Below, piece after piece: positions 62,132 to 64,000 of a stretch of DNA of 64,000 bases. Under the pieces are notes generated by a model, which saw only the letters and a program-made list of their open reading frames with translations, was not told the origin of the DNA and did not search any database. Within the stretch, counting starts at the first letter, position 1; every line of letters begins with the position of its first letter. A program made the position numbers and the translations under genes. Origin of the DNA: Nitrosarchaeum sp. (GTDB lineage: Archaea > Thermoproteota > Nitrososphaeria > Nitrososphaerales > Nitrosopumilaceae); NCBI RefSeq assembly GCF_035968265.1, contig NZ_JAVYIM010000002.1, forward strand, positions 1-64,000, read 5' to 3'.

Positions 62132-63154
62132 TTACTCATTTGTAATTATCACTTTCATCACACCATCTCCTGATCTAGCATAATTCAGAGCTTTTGTGAT
62201 GTCCTGAATGGGAACTTTGTGTGTTACTAACTGTCTGACGTTGATTGATTTATTATTTATAATTTCAAATGATTCTCTTATCTCGTTTGTTGAAGCAGCA
62301 TAACTTGGTATAATTGAAATCTCTTTAGAGTATATCTCACTTAAATTAGTCTTTAAATTACATTCTTTGCTAGGTTCACCAAATAAAAGAATGGTGCCTC
62401 CCTTTCTTACTAAATTAATTGTACTATGAAAAACCTCTGTCTGTGAAGTGGCAATTATAATCAAATCCAAATCACTTGTATGTGTACTGATTTTTTCACT
62501 AATGTTTGATTCATCTCCTTTTAATGGAATTCCAATATTTGCCTCTTTGCAGAAATTTAATCGAAATTCATTAACGTCTACACAAAAAATCTTCCCAAAA
62601 CCATAGTGTTTTGCCAACATTGCGTGCATGACGCCAATCGGTCCCACCCCAAATATCAATACTGAATCATTTTTTGAGAAAGAAAGTTTCTTCCAAGCCC
62701 TAATACAACATGCCAGCGGTTCAATTAGTGACGCTTCCTCAAAACTCATGGTATCTGGAATTTTAATTAAACTTTCATGTCTGATATTCCATTCAGGAAC
62801 CAAAAATTTTTCAGACATCCCGCAAGGCTCTAAACATTCAATATATTTTTCACACATAGTTTGATTACCATGTTTGCAATAATGACAGTTATTGCAAGGA
62901 GCATGGTGGTGTACAAACACTCTATCGTTTAATTCAAATTCTTTCACGTTACTGCCTTTTTTTACAATGATTCCTGCAACTTCATGACCAAGCTTAGATG
63001 ATGATCTGCATGAATCACCAAATATGTTTCCCAAGTCTGATCCGCAGATTCCACATGATCTCATTTTTATTAATACGTCATTATCTCCACACACTGGCTC
63101 TGTGACATCTACAAGATTAACTCCCGACGCTTGATCTTTTCTAACGCATTTCAT
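62132..63154 (-). CDS. Zinc-dependent medium-chain alcohol dehydrogenase
   Basis: This 340-residue MDR protein has the catalytic zinc site CGICGSDLGNIFGD with GHEVAGIIVKKGSNV. The structural-zinc lobe is CNNCHYCKHGNQTMCEKYIEC. The NAD site is VLIFGVGPIGVMHAMLAKHYG. ADH relatives with this plan oxidise sugars or polyols (threonine or sorbitol dehydrogenase type). It is convergent with the ebo-like operon at an 81-base gap, and its promoter lies in the 146-base divergent gap before 63301. A metabolic link with the operon is a guess. Confidence 0.87.
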   Translation of the reverse strand: MKCVRKDQASGVNLVDVTEPVCGDNDVLIKMRSCGICGSDLGNIFGDSCRSSSKLGHEVAGIIVKKGSNVKEFELNDRVFVHHHAPCNNCHYCKHGNQTMCEKYIECLEPCGMSEKFLVPEWNIRHESLIKIPDTMSFEEASLIEPLACCIRAWKKLSFSKNDSVLIFGVGPIGVMHAMLAKHYGFGKIFCVDVNEFRLNFCKEANIGIPLKGDESNISEKISTHTSDLDLIIIATSQTEVFHSTINLVRKGGTILLFGEPSKECNLKTNLSEIYSKEISIIPSYAASTNEIRESFEIINNKSINVRQLVTHKVPIQDITKALNYARSGDGVMKVIITNE

Positions 63155-63300
63155 AATTTTATCATTAATTTTGTAAGTGTTTCATTACTTAGACATTCTG
63201 TTTAATCAATACCTGATAGAATCATAGTTATAAACATCTATGAATTTTTAAAAAAATAATCACAATATATTGTTAAATATGGATCAACTGTCAATATAAC

Positions 63301-64000
63301 ATGAAAAGCTTCTACGAGCATTTACATTCAAGACACGAGTTTGGCGAAAAGATTGATTATAATAAAAAGCCGATTTTACGAAGTTCTGGAATCTTTCCCG
63401 TAGTTAAAAATAATTCATACAGTTCAAGAATATTATTTTTGGGATACTGGGTGATAAAGCGAAAAATTCCTGAAGTAAGCTTCCTTGTAACACTAAGAAG
63501 TAATGACGGAATAATTCTCATGCGAGATTTTTTTACAATAGATAATCCAAAATCATACACAATCAACTTGGATTCTTTGTTGGAAAAAATTTCCATATCT
63601 GACAAATCAAACTTTCTAGGCTCGATAGAAGTAGAGATATTTTCCACTCAAGACATGATTTTTCCTTATCCTGCGTTAGTATTGGATTATTTCAATAATG
63701 AATTCAATACATGTGTTCACACATTGGGACGGGTCTACAACGACATCGAAGATCTAAATGAAAATGAAGCATTCATAGTGCCAGAAACTGGATTTGATAT
63801 ATACGCCAAAGATGATCTACAAGCATTCTTGTCTTTTGTTAACGGGCCACTTCCTAATCCTAATGCTATAATTAATTATACTATCACAAATAGTGAATCA
63901 AAGAAACTTACTGGAAGTTTTACACTTGATCACATAAAACCGTACCAAACTGTGTTTTTCAAATTTCAAGACCACATCTCAAATCTAAGTCAATTTCTAA
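63301..64000 (+). CDS. Hypothetical protein, 3' end beyond the window
   Basis: An ATG at 63301 opens a frame without a stop to base 64000, giving at least 233 residues. The product is soluble and mixed alpha/beta, starting MKSFYEHLHSRHEFGEKID, with no signal peptide or membrane segment and no motif I recognise. A TATA-like ATATATTG lies about 30 bases upstream. The reverse-strand frame 63357-63647 lies inside it and is a shadow. It may belong to the same unit as the upstream genes, but that cannot be told. Confidence 0.68.
   Translation, partial: MKSFYEHLHSRHEFGEKIDYNKKPILRSSGIFPVVKNNSYSSRILFLGYWVIKRKIPEVSFLVTLRSNDGIILMRDFFTIDNPKSYTINLDSLLEKISISDKSNFLGSIEVEIFSTQDMIFPYPALVLDYFNNEFNTCVHTLGRVYNDIEDLNENEAFIVPETGFDIYAKDDLQAFLSFVNGPLPNPNAIINYTITNSESKKLTGSFTLDHIKPYQTVFFKFQDHISNLSQFL

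Noticed and set aside
63357-63647. 96-codon minus-strand open frame
   Set aside because: It lies inside the longer plus-strand gene that begins at 63301 with a promoter-like element.
1-64000. CRISPR array, insertion sequence, tRNA or rRNA genes
   Set aside because: I saw no regularly spaced repeats, transposase-like frames or cloverleaf sequences; tRNA absence was judged by eye only.

Overview
The window looks like part of a chromosome from an ammonia-oxidising-type thaumarchaeon (Nitrosopumilales). The DNA is strongly AT-rich. Box A (TATA) elements lie about 25 bases upstream of start codons, which suggests leaderless mRNAs. Archaeal genes are present: Pelota, an NcsA/TtuA tRNA thiolase, TrmB and DtxR regulators, an archaeal SRP RNA and a tetraether lipid synthase homologue. 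Genus assignment is inference. I saw no tRNA, rRNA, CRISPR array, insertion sequence or phage gene.

Bases 1-9.3 kb are a housekeeping block: the start of dnaK, acylphosphatase, the SRP RNA, ncsA/ttuA, a site-2 protease, cutA, pelota, a candidate C/D box guide RNA, a YjbQ-family protein, an unreported small zinc protein (6061-6225), DtxR and TrmB regulators, and the radical SAM tetraether synthase (tes).

Bases 9.3-57.0 kb are a surface-glycan island of about 48 kb with many strand switches. It holds glycosyltransferases, sugar epimerases and dehydratases, three nucleotide-sugar dehydrogenases, two glutaminase-less AsnB-like amidotransferases each near a paralogous methyltransferase, two sugar C-methyltransferases, a flippase, a GT-C membrane glycosyltransferase, a B12-binding radical SAM enzyme, and a block at 50-57 kb for a nonulosonic (pseudaminic/legionaminic-like) acid. 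Together these could make activated, amidated, C-methylated and acidic sugars, assemble them and move them across the membrane, presumably for S-layer or envelope glycans.

Bases 57.2-62.05 kb hold the most striking unit. It is a tightly packed operon with a 49-residue ORF, two xylose-isomerase-like TIM barrels, a TatD-like hydrolase, a UbiA prenyltransferase and an alkaline-phosphatase-superfamily protein. This matches the bacterial ebo (EDB) cluster (EboE, EboB, EboC, EboF), which is known for supporting export or maturation of secondary metabolites. EboA and EboD are not seen. A convergent zinc alcohol dehydrogenase and an unrecognised gene running off the end follow.
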